From Bolinopsis microptera (taxonomy: Eukaryota > Ctenophora > Tentaculata > Lobata > Bolinopsidae): a DNA stretch of 64,000 bases. Each line of letters opens with the position of its first letter. Position 1 is the first letter of the stretch. Below, one piece after another: positions 11,801-25,270 of this stretch. Made by a program: the position numbers and the translations under genes. Location: the NCBI RefSeq assembly GCF_026151205.1, contig NC_087082.1, positions 12,573,365 through 12,637,364 of the forward strand, written 5' to 3'. The notes under the pieces were generated by a model. It had not been told where the DNA came from. It saw only the letters and a list, made by a program, of their open reading frames with translations, and searched no databases.

Positions 11801-14800
11801 ACTACACTTTCCACATCGCTTAACGAAACAATATCCCCGCTAATAACCAGGTAATAGCAACCACGCCCTCTTACACAACAATACATATCAACATACATAT
11901 CAACATAATATCAGCATACATGTTATTTCAACACTTACCAGCGCACCACAGTTCCTGCACTTCAACATATCTTCATCCCTCAGGGTTCCGTTGAGAAGTG
12001 CCAACTCTCGCATTTGTAGTTTCTTCAATTCGTTAGTATTGTCGGGTGACTGTATCGCATCGTTTATAATGGAGGTTATCTGGAAATTGAGATTCACGGT
12101 TTAAGAGATGGATTTCTGAGGAAAACAGTTTGTTTTAATACCATTATATCCGGTAGTGTGGAGTGACATGGTTTGAAGGGGACACCGAGCTAGTATATAA
12201 TGATGTTAGCGGCTTCAATTTGGTTTAGAGTTCCCAATATTCTTTAATTTAAGGTCTATGGGTATTTAAAATGCGACATCCCTAAAATAACGTAATGTCT
12301 TTCAACAATATACGCCGTACATCAAAGCCGAATGCCGATTGAGCGATAACGAGATAGAGTCAGGTATTTAAAAGCACTGGTGTGGATGGTAATGGAAACT
12401 TATAAGTGATATGAAAGGTTGTTTGTTTCAGATGTTTTTAAATAAATTGTGTTAATTATCCAAAATAAATTGGGTAAATTAGCTAGGGACTCTTTGGGCC
12501 CCTGATGCAAACCCCGATCAGTAAAAAGACGGGGGTAAAAGGAGGATCAACACTTCTGTACTAGTAGTATCGCGAACAGTCGACTTCTTCATTACTGTAG
12601 GCTGGTTATTTTGTTACAATGCGACTGTTCTACAACCAAAGTAAGATGACTACTATAAATAGATTTTTAAAAGTTAAAAATTTAAAGAGTATAAAACATT
12701 ATATTTAAAGTTTATAACAATGAAAAAAGTAAAGTACCCTCTTGATAGCATTGTGAAGTCCCTCCTCAGTCGGCGCTGATATAAGAGCGTGGAGATCCTC
12801 ATCCTCACCGGGCATAGGGAGACCATCCTTCCTTCCCTTACCCTCCTTCACTGATCCTTTACCTGCAAACAACTTCAGTTAATGGAAATAACAAACTACT
12901 TCAGTAGATGACAATAACGCTGGTACTAGGCCACAACAACTCGGATACTAAGCCACATTTGGGGTTTGTTTAAGTTATTACAGTAGTAGTGGGCCCACGT
13001 GGGGGAGGCGGGGGTGTAGGACCAGACGGAGGCCTTATAAAACGTCTCAATAACAAAGGTAAGTTAAACTGCTGTTTGTACTGACGAGTATTACAATATA
13101 CACACTTGCTGTTACCCGTTACAAGGGTACATTATAACAAGCCGAGTAAATTGAGCAAGTTACCGAATGGAGTAGTACTGCGAACTCGGCAGTAAACAAT
13201 GGAGAATTGACACCCGCACTTTCCAGGGCAACACTTCTAAATATAGAATAAATGCAGACCAATTTTATAGTTATTGAGCCAAGTTGACGAGCGAAAAATT
13301 ACTTTTTGGGAGACATTATTCTCTGCAAACACGTACACTACATATATTATACTAGTAATATACATATAATAGTCACATACCTCGAATCATGATTTTAGTT
13401 CCGGTTTCTTCCTCTAGTTTCTTGAGGGAGTTTCCCCGGGGCCCGATCAGCAGGCCCATGAAGTTCACATTCGGATTGGCCATGACTGGAATCATCACTT
13501 TTTCCTGGTGTCGTACTTGTGGCACACTGAAAAGAAACGCCGTTAAAAGTACACAAATGCACTTTATACCAGTACTGTATTAGCTCTGTAGTATTAGAGA
13601 TATATACACCACCTACAATGGACAGTAAATGTTATTTGTAAGGTTTAACGACTTTAACCTGTGTGGCAGTGAAATGTTTCGATAATCTAGACGTAATTCA
13701 TATCTTTTTCTATTGTTATGTAATAAAATTAAAGATATAATCTAATGATACGTTGTCGTTAATTAATTTACGATTAAATGTCAGAGAAGTACATTAAACG
13801 CTAATTTTGGCAGTGATAGGGGATATATTATGTAGTGCAACTAAGTGGCTTTTAACAATACTTTTTTATATGATCACTGGTTTCTTTTAAAACTTATCAC
13901 GGGTACGTTTAACATCATTCTGTATTAACTTGTATGTAATTGATCGATTTTAAAGATTTACATTTTTAGTAAGATCCGAGGTATACCTATCTTGAACACT
14001 AAATCAATTACAATGCAATATAAAATAACCCTCTAAGAAGTCTGACTCTAATTACTGCTAATTACTGCTACCAACATAAAAGAAATTTGTATGAATTCAA
14101 AATTGTATTTTACTCCTAAATTTTGTGTTACAGTCTTGCATATTTAAAATATAGCGATGCTTTGAATGAAATCACACAAATTTTGTCCCACCCCGGCCCG
14201 ATCAGTGAGTGAGCTGCGAGGAGTAAGTCTATAACTAGCCAGTATAGTATAACCTTGGGTAGCAGTTTAATGGAACCCTTTAAAGAAAAAAACTTTTGAC
14301 GAAATATTCCAAATTTAGTTTAACTTACTCTCCGCCAGCAGGCTTGAAGTTGGGATTGAGCCTCATCGCTTCCTGGATCAGCGCTTGACGCTCGTCTTCG
14401 AGTTTCTTACGTATGCGAAACTCGCGTGTGTTCAAGCGCTTACCCTCACTATTGTAGATTGGCTCTGGAGACGGCGATCTGTAAATCAGTTAACCGTTAA
14501 AAATCCGCCTACACAGAAAAACCTCGAGTAGATTCGATCCTAAATTATAATTATATGTTGATTAAGTTACAGAATATTGCGTTATGTCGAAGTGAAATGG
14601 TGGAACAGCGGTTGAGGGTCGGTTTAGTTTCAATTCAACCAGGCGAAGTCTTCATACGTTAGCTAAAATTTGGAGAGTTAAAAGCTAGGATCAGGGGTGG
14701 TTAGGAGTTAATAGTGTTAGAACTACATTAGTATTTTTACTGTAAGAGTTCTTTTAAGATTTTTCTATAATGCTGACTACGATAATCCTTGCAAATCACA

Positions 14801-17800
14801 TCCAAAAAAGGAATGAAAGAGCCCTTCAGTTTCTTATACTGGGGTTACAAGACGTGTCCATTAAGGTGCAGTGTAACATTGTTTATTAATACAATATAAA
14901 TACAATATTATGTGTGAAACAGAAAATATTTTTAAATGGGTAAGTTTCTTTAGAATTTAGATGTAGGCTCAACGTTATATTATGGTCACGAGATGGTCCA
15001 ACCATTTCCCAGACAACATTCCTTCTCCACAAATTTTGGGCATTGTTTCATTTTAGCTTCTTTAAAAACTGAGCACAGTTCAACTTGGCGTAGGGATGAA
15101 AGATGCTAGGAAGTTTGTTATACCAAATCATCTTGAATTTACGTATCAAATAAAAATCAATGGCAATATGAGTATTTCATTTAGAATTTTAGTGAATATT
15201 TTCTGACAATTAGTAATGTATCACTATTTACATCAACTTCTTTTACGATATTCCTCATTTTAAAATAAAAATGTGTATTACATGAAAATTGCGAGAAAGT
15301 CTTGGGGATAATCCCAATTTTCGCTATCCATTTTGTTGGTTAAACGGAGGAAAAGGCAAAGTGAAAAATATACCAGATATTTCGCGTTCTTCGCCACTAC
15401 TTCATGTCGAACTTGATGAGAATATTAGCGTCTTTTTTGTCACGATTTAATAGCAAAAAACAAACACGACTAATTTGTTTGCTATTTAACTGCTGAGGAA
15501 AATTTTCTGGATAATTGATGATAGTCACAGCTTCCTTGTTTCTATTTTACGGCAAATTTAAATCACAAATCGTACTTGGGGATTGGAATACCGCATAGGC
15601 ATTCTTATAATGAAATAAAAGGAGTTTAAAATGCACACGAAAGATACTGTCCACAACATTGAATTCAGTCAACAACTCCAAGTTAAATGTAACACATAGA
15701 CTATGTAATTGACATGAGACGTGCAATCAAATGTCTACAGCTTCAATCCAAAGATTCGCCTAAAACGGGACCAAAAATGTGTTTCTAACTTCGCGCAAGG
15801 TAAGCATGAAATGGGTTAAAGATACCGGTGTTACCACTTGAAGTAGTTGGCGAGAGAGAGGAGATGCTTGAGTGATATCAAAGCACCAAGATAAAACCTG
15901 GGGACGATGAGGCGGGCCTGACTGATAAGTATCAGAAAGTCTCATGCGTCTCCAGCAGTGCAGAGTGTCTCTGCCTCGTTTTCTCACCTTGTAATCTCGC
16001 TAGAAAAATCTCCGCTCTTCAGTTTCTTGTTAATTTCTTCTATCTTAACGTGAACTAAGGGTTGCAAAATTGTTTGTTACTGGGGTCAGCTGCTTTGGGT
16101 AGCAGACAGATATTCGTTAAAAAACGGATAATTGGTTAAATGAGAGGTTGTTAATTGGGTTACTTGTTAGGTGTTAGGAGTTAGTCAGTGAAATAAAATC
16201 CCAAACATATCAACCTTAACCAACAGATACATCTTCAAAAAAACTTCATAAAATGTACTCACTGAGGTATAGTCGTTGTTGTTCGTCTGTAAGATTTGGT
16301 GGTAGCGTCACTGGCATTCCAGGTATAAACTCCAAATCATCTTGAGCGCCCCATCTTGACCTTCTCTTTCGTTTTGGTTTGTCGTCAGCTCCCAAGGCTA
16401 CGGATTCTCCCTCCTTTGAATTACTTCTGTTACGGCTCCTGTCCCTGCTCTTCTCGTTGCTCCTTCTGCCCTTCTTGCGGTCACGTGATCTCCGTGACCT
16501 GGACCGGGATCTGATGATTATACCCGATTATAATATAATAAAGTGATATGCCTTGCTGAATGCTGGTACCGAGTTATGACCCTTTTAAGATATTGCAGAT
16601 ACGTGATCTTGGCACTTAATCAGTGATTTCGTCACCCAATCAGTAATCAAATCGGCAGCTATTCGCTAGCGAGCAACAATGAGACTCATTAGGCGGTAAC
16701 GAGCATGTTGGTGGATGACGATCTGATCACTTTGAGTGAATATTGATAGTGACGTTTCTTAAAACCGAAGAAATTTGCGTTATAGCGCTTCGGTTGCTGT
16801 CCTATAAGCAGTCTTCAACCAATCAGGGCATTGATTGAGTGAAGATATCACTGATTAAGTGCTGGATCACGTATCTGCAAGATCTTAAAAGGGTCATAAC
16901 TCGGTTAAATTGTAAACAACCAACTTGGAATTTTGGGAAAGCAATTCAATTAGCAAACCAAATATATCTAGAAACTTTGAAGTTCCTAGCTGAAAGCGTT
17001 CTCACTTTATGGTGACAATAGCGAAAAAGAGGGAGTGGCGTGCCACACCCACTGTAATTAATAAAATTTGACGAAACTTTCAGGAAATCTAAGTTTGACC
17101 CATATCTATAATCTCTGAAATTTCTGTGCAATTCTAAGAAGAATTACGTGAGTTATTGAAGGGTTGCGTGTGGGCAGTTACTTTTGGACCACCCTGTATC
17201 ATTAAATTTATTCTTGAGTAGATACCCTCTAGGTGTTTTACCTGCTGCGCCGACCCCGTCTGCTTCTATCACGACTACGGCTCCTCCTACCACTGCGCTC
17301 CCTACTCTTCTCCCGTCTGCCACGTGATCGAGATCTGCTCTTGTTGCGCATTCTTGAAGGCTCCCAAGAACCTGGGTCTTTTGGAGGTGAGTTGCCAGAG
17401 CTCTGTTTCTGGGCAGCTTGAGGTGGCCACTGTGCTGGGGGCTGAGCCTGTTGGGGTTGTGGAGACATGTTTGCGAGATGGGGCAGCAGCATCGACCCTG
17501 AGTATTGACTTCATTGAGAATCAATGTGAAACATTTAAAAGACAGTTATATGGTCAATATTTAGGAAAATCAATGTACAATACTGGTAAAATGACAACTT
17601 TGACACTTTAGTGAGTTGAAGAGCTCTTTAAGGGATCAAAAAGTCCCGTTATTGCGTTTCAACAAAGCAATTTCTATCAGGAGAGTTCCACACACGTAGA
17701 CTGGTGAATTTTGAACTTTTAAGTTTCAATTACCGGCTGAAATTAGATTCAGATCAGTAAATAGCTGACTTGAATGCAAATCAACAATATTAAACATGAA

Positions 17801-17964
17801 AAATAGTAAAAAGTACTGAAGGGTACACCAAGAATTCATGATTGATTTAGAAATGTGAGCAAAAACTCACCTTCAGATGGTCTCGGTCCCTGGCCCATGA
17901 AGGCTGGATTAAGGGATCCAAGGGGGGTGGTATTAGCACCTGTTGCCTGCCGTCCACTAGGCAT
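8899..17964 (-). CDS. SF1: Splicing factor 1 / branchpoint-binding protein, complete, 13 exons
   Basis: Exons: 17964-17871, 17497-17242, 16510-16263, 16054-15988, 14478-14329, 13526-13381, 12862-12738, 12079-11939, 11075-10943, 10812-10705, 10501-10276, 10133-9845, 8976-8899. They total 2061 nt, 686 aa. SF1 recognises the intron branchpoint with U2AF in early spliceosome assembly. Near the N-terminus is [10 protein letters not shown], close to vertebrate SF1. An Arg/Ser-rich stretch follows (about 80-150), then RSRWG with the U2AF-binding segment, the helix hairpin with [20 protein letters not shown], and the KH/QUA2 domain (about 275-400) with [24 protein letters not shown] and [12 protein letters not shown]. 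Two CCHC zinc knuckles follow, CRNCGALDHRDWEC and [14 protein letters not shown]; the first is split by an intron. Then come [13 protein letters not shown], a Gly/Arg-rich (RGG) region and a proline-rich tail. Vertebrate SF1 has one canonical knuckle and no long RS block, so this form is unusual against it. The start ATG fits the known N-terminus. Confidence 0.96.
11085..11347. repeat. 19-nt minisatellite beside the SF1 zinc-knuckle exon
   Basis: About 13.8 copies of a 19-nt unit, nearly identical. On the SF1 sense (minus) strand the unit reads AGTAACCCCTAACCTCACC, so every copy offers a CTAAC branchpoint-like motif followed by a CACCAG acceptor-like end. The array ends only about 10 nt upstream of the true acceptor of the exon at 11075-10943. 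See findings. Confidence 0.9.
16568..16905. mobile_element. MITE with about 58-bp terminal inverted repeats (family unknown)
   Basis: The left end starts ACCGAGTTATGACCCTTTTA and the right end is its reverse complement, with the match continuing inward through AAGATCTTGCAGATACGTGAT-like sequence to CTTAATCAGTGA. The 338-bp body has no open frame. It lies in SF1 intron 2. A target duplication is not clear, though a TA on the left is possible. The flank just beyond (about 16994-17034) is repeated at about 52481-52520, so more than one element may be nested here. Confidence 0.65.
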
Positions 17965-18459
17965 GACTGCTACAAATGTATTGAGTTAATTAATTGCTAG
18001 ATAAATTGGGATGGCTAGCTCAGTCAGGTCCTGCTACTAAAAAATATTATAAAGGAGCCTAGAATTAACTGCCCACCCCACAGCCAGAAACCATAGCAGA
18101 CTAGCAGATAATCTGCAAGGAAATTTTCGATTTCGGAGGAAATTTTTGGTGCCAAAGAGGAAATTTATAAAGTCTACGATCTGAATTTTGAAACATTTTA
18201 CCATGAATTTTCTGGGGTAAAGAGGAGATTTTCTAAAAACAATCCAAAATTGTTGACAAATGAAAGAGGAAAAAACTAACAGTTCTTTGAATCGTTCTTG
18301 AAACTGTGTTTGAAAATGATCTCTATTGCCAAATTGCTTGTAGGCCTTCTGTGTGGACAAAATGATCAAGAATTTTTGCCTGCGGCAAACATATCTTCAA
18401 TTCCTGTCTGTGTGAAAGTTTAAGTTGTATACATACATGTTACATGGTAAGGTCTCCTC
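17965..18459. other. SF1 upstream region and 3' flank of the LINE
   Basis: This is the 5' side of SF1, presumably promoter and 5' UTR, into which the LINE described next is inserted with its 3' end facing SF1. No TATA box or CpG-rich core promoter is evident. A patch at 18110-18150 (CTGCAAGGAAATTTTCG-like) resembles 20430-20460 on the far side of the LINE, so an older repeat may flank the insertion. Confidence 0.4.
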
Positions 18460-20208
18460 CTAGTCGTTGGAGTGGCCTGCATCACACACATCGCGTTGGC
18501 GGCGTAACATATGTCTCCACTGTACTCGGTTGGTAGCCAAAGCTTCTGTTGTGTCGTTGTCGATGTTTTCAACACCTGTAAACTTAGCAGCATCTTCGAG
18601 TACGCAGGACTTCCAGTTCTTACGGGGTCTGCCCCTTGACCTCTTTCCATAGTTTGGCTTCCAGTTCAACAGAAACCTCGGTAGTCTAGAGTCTGGCATT
18701 CTAACTACATGTCAATACCAACGTAGCCTGGCAGCACTGATGAAAGTCTCAACTGACTTGATGCCAGCCCTCCTAAGAACTTCGTCGTTGGTTACATGAA
18801 AGAACCATTTAATCCTAAGGATCCTTCTCAAGGAGGTTTGATGGAAAACCTCGAAACGTTTCATCTGCTTTTTGGTGGTGTTCCAGACTTCAGCTCCATA
18901 CAACAAGATGGTGAGGACAGCAGCCCTATAGATCCTGATCTTGGTTGGAGTCTTTATAGTTCTGCTATTCCAAATGTTCCAGAGCTGATGAAAGGCGCCA
19001 TTAGCCTTCTGGATACGGACATCCAGGTCTCTGTTGATTGTCCCATCCCCACTAATAGTTGCACCCAGGTAGACAAAGTTGCTAACCTGCTCGACGGGTT
19101 CACCCTCAACCGACAGCTCAATACAATCATCCTTGATGAAAGGTCGCTGGGAGGCGCACTTGCTTACAGCCATGCATTGGGTCTTCTTTGCATTTATTCT
19201 GAGCCCAGCGTAGGAGCTGTAATGAACTAATAGATCAGTTGATTCCTGTAGGCCTTCCCCTGAGTTGTCCATAATAGCCATGTCATCAGCATAATCGGTG
19301 TCCAGAATGACCTTTTCCTCGACCGTCTTCATCTCTTTCTGCAGCACTGCGCCTTGACTGATGATCTTGTTGGTCTCAGCCAGAAATGCAGAAAAGTTTA
19401 GGCAGAAATTAAAGACAGGAGGTGCTTGAATGTCACCCTGACCTGTGCCTGAGTTAACATCAAACCAGTCTGTCAGCTCCCCATTAACCCTCACGGCACT
19501 CATGGTACCCCCAAAAAATGACTGAAATATTCTGACATATTTTTCAGGCAGCCCATAGTGTCTCATACTGCACCAAATAAAGTCCCTTCTGATAGAATCG
19601 AACGCTGCCTTGAAATCCACAAAATTAATGTAAAGAGGAATGTTAAACTCAAGACAGTTATGAATAATAGTTCGGAGAGAATAAATCTGATCAATACATG
19701 AGCGGTTCTGTCTAAATCCGCACTGATTCTCCCTGAGGAGACACTCCATACCAGCATGTAACCGCTTAAGAAGAATCATCTGAAAAAGCTTGGATGCTGT
19801 AGACCTTAAGGTGATCCCTCTGTTGTTCCCGCAGACTGAAGTGTCTCCTTTCTTCCCAATAACAATGATCACACCCTTTAACCAATCTTCAGGAACAGTC
19901 TCTTCTTCCCACACTTTCTTGAATAGACACTCTAGTTGATCAACTAGAGCACTCGCACCATACTTCAGTTGCTCGTTAGTTATCCCGTCCACTCCTGGGC
20001 TTTTGTTGTTCTTAAGCTTTGTCAGGGAATAACTAATCTCGTCTCTGGTGGGTGGTCCATCCGAACAAGAGAGAGAGTTAAAGTGGGGTTGGGGTGGTAC
20101 TGTATTAAGTTGTATGCACTCTACATTTCTCAGGATATGGTTGCCTTTACTCTGCAAGGCAAATATAATAATTTGTGATAAATACGACAGATGGTGCAAG
20201 CTTGCCAT
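18460..20208 (-). pseudogene. Non-LTR retrotransposon reverse transcriptase, 5'-truncated and split by one in-frame stop
   Basis: Codons 1-498 (20208-18715) encode a reverse transcriptase: NNKSPGVDGI (about 68-77), QCGFRQNRS (about 162), motif A NFVDFKAAFD (195-204), motif B GTGQGDIQAPP (254-264), catalytic motif C DYADD (305-309) and NAKKTQCM (motif D). After LRWY there is a TGA stop (18714-18712), but the same frame then continues to 18460 with HVVRMPDSRLPR, GKRSRGRPRKNW and a final QWRHMLRRQRD block, as found at the C-terminus of intact relatives. One nonsense change (a Gly codon is usual here) therefore splits the protein. The apurinic endonuclease domain that should precede the RT is missing. 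The lineage looks RTE-like, but I cannot fix the clade by eye. No poly-A tail or target duplication was identified. Confidence 0.88.
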
Positions 20209-23200
20209 GTTTTACTTGTGTGTTGTTATTATAGGAGAACGCCATTTTGTAATACACTATTTTGAAGGACTTCAGATATTTTGTTATTGTAGATTTTAAT
20301 GTGGCCAAGCGAAAACGCAAAAAATTTTTCTGGGGCCTAGCTCCAAATGCTTGAGACTGTCTAGCTTCACTTGCCGACATTGAAATAGTGGAAAATTGGA
20401 GAGCGGAGCGAGCGGGCCACAGAAAACAGAAAATGTGTATCTGCGAGGAAATTTTTAACTTTCTGGATGTGGGCTGCCCACACATTATGAGACCCTTGCA
20501 TTACAGACGTTATTCATGTCAGAGTTGCACTGAAATTGCATGTAATTGATATGGGAGGGGGAGGGGTGTTCCAATTTGATCGAAAGTAAGAAGAAATGAC
20601 AATGTGATGTCATTTATCAGACACAGACTGCAATTCGATTTGCTCAGAACTTGTATAATTTCTACGGGTAACAGAGGTGCCAGAATCCTTCCACCCACGA
20701 CAATATGTGATTTGGACCTTCACCTGATCATCACTCTTACATCTTAAAAGGACAGGAAGTGCTTGTTGGGTGAGGGTCTGAACTGTTTGTTGCAGTAATG
20801 TGAGCATTTAAATTAAACTGTAACATATATTGAAATTGTTTCTTCAACCACTGCGCCCCTATGTGCGGTGTTTCTTTCAACCTGATTCCTGAAGTTTTTT
20901 TCGTTTGATTTATTGCTCATGATTTATTTATTGTTTCTTTCATATGGTGGAATTTTTAAAACTGTACCAATTCATTTAATACAGGAAAGACAACATTTTG
21001 GAAAGACAAAGACATAGGGGGTTTTATTCTACCCTTGTTTTTAAAATTTTTTCCCGATCTATGACTTGAAGTGCCGAAGGCACAAAAGAGTCAAGGACAA
21101 GGGTTAGTGAACAAGTTTTTTTTGTATATGGTAGCTTGCGACCGTGCGACCGACCGTACGTGCCCTCGCCCCCAGTTATCGCCCATGTTTCTGCCTGCGC
21201 AAAGTTATTTTGCGCGATAATCTGAATTAAATTGTTGGCGCGCGGTGCTGAACTGTTAAAGTACATTGTTAATTTCACCATGTACGCATCCCTCTAAGGA
21301 CTAATTGATATAGATAGCATATTATTATGAGTTAGTATTACTATTTTGCATAGATCCGTGTCAGGTTGCATATACAATAAACATATGGTTACATAGAAAT
21401 ATACACGATTTTCAAATTCAATATAGAATTATATATTAACTGGGCGGCGCTCGGCCTCTCACTCCGCCATATCGCATGTTTATAAACAGTTAAGACAGGG
21501 GTCCCCAGGTGGTATGGAATATGATAAAATACGCCATCGCGGATCGGGAAATTGAGCGGCCATCCACAAAAGAAAAGCGGCCGCATTTCTTGTTGTTTTA
21601 CTTTTTGGGGGTATCCAACCTTATAGCTAGACAATTACCATTGTTGAAATAATCTGTGTATATTGGTTGAATAAACTACTCTGAGAAAAAAATAGCTACA
21701 AGATATATAATACAGAATCAGATAACAGATAAATTAATGTTGATCCATGTACTCAAATTACACACACGCAGCTAACACAAGGAAAAGATTTGGGGCAAAA
21801 TTTGAGTTTCATTTCCCTCTGACATACACAAAGAGTAAAGACTATATCAGATCATGGAGGGCCTGAGTTAATGAACTGAAGTAATAGATCTAAAAGATAA
21901 GAAAGCGAACACATTTAAAATCTTTAACCAAATACATACACTCGAAACAGCTAAATCGATGGATAAAAGTCGTTTAAAGTGCATTCAAATGATGTGTATT
22001 ATATGTATTGTATTAAAAAACAAAACTTGTCTCACTCAATTTTACGTTGTAAAAAAGAGTTGGAAATGTTGATAATAAACAATATGTTAAATTTTAGGTG
22101 CATTGCGAATTTATAGCATTATTCAATGAAACAAGAAATTTGTTTCAATGAAACAAGAAATTTAATTTTTAGCACATTTTACAGAACAAAAGGATGTTAA
22201 ACAATCTATAAAAATATAATGCTCATTTGGTGTATTATATGACTTTCTGTCCTTGACTGTTAGTTTGATTTTGAAGGGACAGGTAACTAACGGGGCAAAG
22301 ATGGTAGTCTTTTACTTGGTGTGCCATTTTATTCCTTCCGTGCTCAATTTTCTCCTAACTCAACAAATTCACCAAAAAAAGTGGTACATTATTTGATGCA
22401 ATTTTCAAAAAATCGTGTTATATATATATATAACTCTAAAACTCTGGTCACAAGAGCAACTGCCTAAACGTGAAGAAGTGAAAACAAATACATAAAATAC
22501 TAGCAATCCTTTAAATTCGCAATAAATAAGTTCGTTCAATGTCATATTATAATTCTTAAAACCGCATATATGAGACCAGTAAATAATTTAATTGGTCTAT
22601 AGACTACTGTTTAAAAATCTCAATATAAACTTTTTAACAATAATAAATTAATTAAAAACACACAACAACCTTTGGTGTGTAAGAATGATTAAACAGCCTC
22701 ATTTTGACACAAAATATCTTCATAATATTATAGTATATGCTATATAATAATATTAGAACTGTTTAGTTGAGTTCAGGTAACAGAATTTAACTGTAATAGA
22801 ACCTCTGCTGTGTTATCCACTGTTGAGATGTAGCCATATTTTCGTCCGGTCTAACATTGACCCCGGATCGTGTTAAGTAAAGGAAAATGTATGATCCGTC
22901 ACATCATCACACATGTGAACAAGATATCAACGCACCATGTGAAAAAATATATAGTAAATAATTCCCGACCAACATTGTCATGCGGCAGTTAGGTTTCAGC
23001 TAATTAAGAAATACAAATTAAATTTAACTTTAGTGTAGCAATATTATCAAATCTTTGAATATACTATAATCAATAATGAGGAAACCGTCCAGTCGCCACT
23101 CACGTATCACATATCAGCAGTCAACCAGGGCGTATAAAAGCTTAACTGCGCCTGGGTCCTTTCACCAACTGTGTTAATGAAAGTGACGGTACGTGTTGGA

Positions 23201-24560
23201 ACCCTTCTGTGAGTTATATATTACTTGATTACAGGTCGGGTCAGGTCGACTTTCACAGCTCGTGTATTATATACCAGCTAGCTGAGCTGCTTATAGCATA
23301 CGCACTTACTAACTCCACAAAAGTATATTTATAATAGTATAGTAAAGTGACTGATGCATGATATTATCATCTAGCGCCAAAATCTAATTGAATATTATTT
23401 ATTCGGTATGTATCTAAATATTTTATTGATTGATCGAGTGTGTAATAAATTTGTGATCAATAGTAAAATTTGATTGAATTTATTTGAAATTAAAAAAAAA
23501 GAAAGTTGTAGTTAATAATTTATTAATTTATTAATTTTGATGGTAAGAAGTAAAATACAATTTTTTAAGTAAAATGCAATTTTTATTTTCCACAGACGAA
23601 TCAATACATATTGAATTATAAATATCCGATAATTCCACTAATAATCATTAAAATTTGCTTTGTAAAATCAAAAACGAAAAGCCGTACGCTGAACGCACGC
23701 GGCATCTTTTCGGCAGCTGCCTAACTTGTAGCCGCTAACATCAAAGCCGCCGCGCGCGCCAAGTCACAAGTGCTGGGGTGCATTCTCATTAACAATTAAA
23801 CTTGGTCAAAGATATTTATATACAATTCCTAAATTAGTGAAACAAATTTTTAGTGAAACAAATTTAAAATTTTATCCTTTATTTTACAATCATAATATAT
23901 TAATATTTATAAGCCTCCGTTTTGAAAGTTTTAAATTTTAATATATTCACATTTCTATTTAAAATTCAATTTAATGTATAAATCAATAACTGGCCGCCAA
24001 AGCCGCGCATTCTTAAAAACAGGATTAAATTGTTTATGATTGTACGACAAATAGAAATAAATTTAAAACAATCCGTGGTTTTTTAAAAATAAATTATAAT
24101 CTTACCTAAATCCAAAGCCAGCTTTGTAAAATTTACTATTAGATCATAATATATCGTCAATTCTAAATATTTACAATGCAACATTTCATTAATCTACATA
24201 CAAGCGTACTCCAGCCCCTGCACGCATCCGTTCTTATGCGGCGCGGCTCAAGCCGCGCACGCACGTATTATTTTATACTTTTTGCTTTCTAATAAATATC
24301 GTGTCAATGTGTACGTCTAAATGTTCATGTTTTGTGTAAACCGAATCCAATTAAGATTAGTGACAAGGATAAGGACCCAAGTGCCTGTACGGCTTTTTCG
24401 GACCCCTGTGGACCACTACTCTTGAAATCGCTCTACAACTAGTGAACATTTATAACTGTCATATAATATACTAGAAACCCGCCGCTAGTCGAAAGCTTTG
24501 TTCGAGGAAATGTTAAGCATCAGTTATGTTTTAACTTTTCTTCATCATATAGCCCCAAAA
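20209..24560. other. Gene-free AT-rich DNA with weak repeats
   Basis: No protein homology was recognised on either strand in this 4.3 kb. A repeated patch lies at about 20290-20480 next to the LINE, and a partial duplication (AATGAAACAAGAAATTT twice) at about 22125-22165. Stretches at 23690-23760 and 24180-24270 are rich in CGCGC and GCCGCGC, unlike the AT-rich surroundings. A single TATA-like site is listed separately. Confidence 0.45.
23133..23190 (+). promoter_or_regulatory. Possible TATA promoter with a tiny first exon (speculative)
   Basis: TATAAAAG at 23133-23140 stands in a locally less AT-rich context. About 40 bp later an ATG at 23177 opens MKVT, directly followed by a good GTACGT donor (23189). 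This layout would suit a short first coding exon, but no downstream exon was found. The pattern could arise by chance in AT-rich DNA. Confidence 0.15.
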
Positions 24561-25150
24561 CGATACTTTTTACCGCATCAAAAAATTTCAATCACAACCA
24601 AAGTTATAAATATATATATAGGTATATAGCGTCATGAGGGTAAATGTGAGCTAGTTGTGAAATTCTGATGTAGCATACAGCATAACACCGCGCGTTGAAA
24701 TCCGCTGTAGTTGAAAATTTTATTAAAGGACACTATAAGTGATAAGGGAGCGAATTTATCGTTCGAATTTATCGGTCATCGCTAGTCAATGGTCAAACAA
24801 TCCAACAAATATGCGTTAGTTCCCGAACCCTGCTTCACTGAAAATATATGAATTACACATTTGAATCATTTCGGTAAATGTCAGGTCCCTCATCGTCTCA
24901 TTTGATAGATCTGTTCAAATTGAAGTTTTTACGTATGAAAAATTGTGATAAATAAAAAAGGAAATTTGTGCTGAATGAAATTGGTAACATGACATAATCT
25001 ATCAAATGACTCAACACTTGGGACGCTGAGTGTAGATTTAACCTGAGTTACAAATGTGAATAAATGGATATAGGTTGGAAAAACGTTAGAATTATTATTA
25101 TTATCGTTATATAAAAATATTATATAAAAATTGATTGTTATAAAAATAAA
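24561..25150. mobile_element. Helitron-type fragment, copy 1 (two blocks)
   Basis: The block at 24561-24702 matches 26657-26781 at high identity (CGATACTTTTTAC, GTGAGCTAGTT, GTAGCATACAGCATAACA), and the block at 24890-25150 matches 25910-26170 (ACTCAACACTTGGGA, AATAAATGGATAT, AAAACGTTA). Because the second pair flanks a helicase fragment, I assign both to the same element. The block order differs between the copies; see findings. Confidence 0.55.
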
Positions 25151-25270
25151 TAGATAGGAAGAAGTCACTGTACAAAATATAAATGTAAATTGTAAATAAA
25201 TAAATCAAATCACATAAAAAAATGAAACGCAATCAAAATATAATCATTACACGAAATATACAATGACAGA

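Noticed and set aside
18796-19230. 144-codon plus-strand frame over the LINE
   Set aside because: It is an antisense shadow of the reverse transcriptase reading frame.
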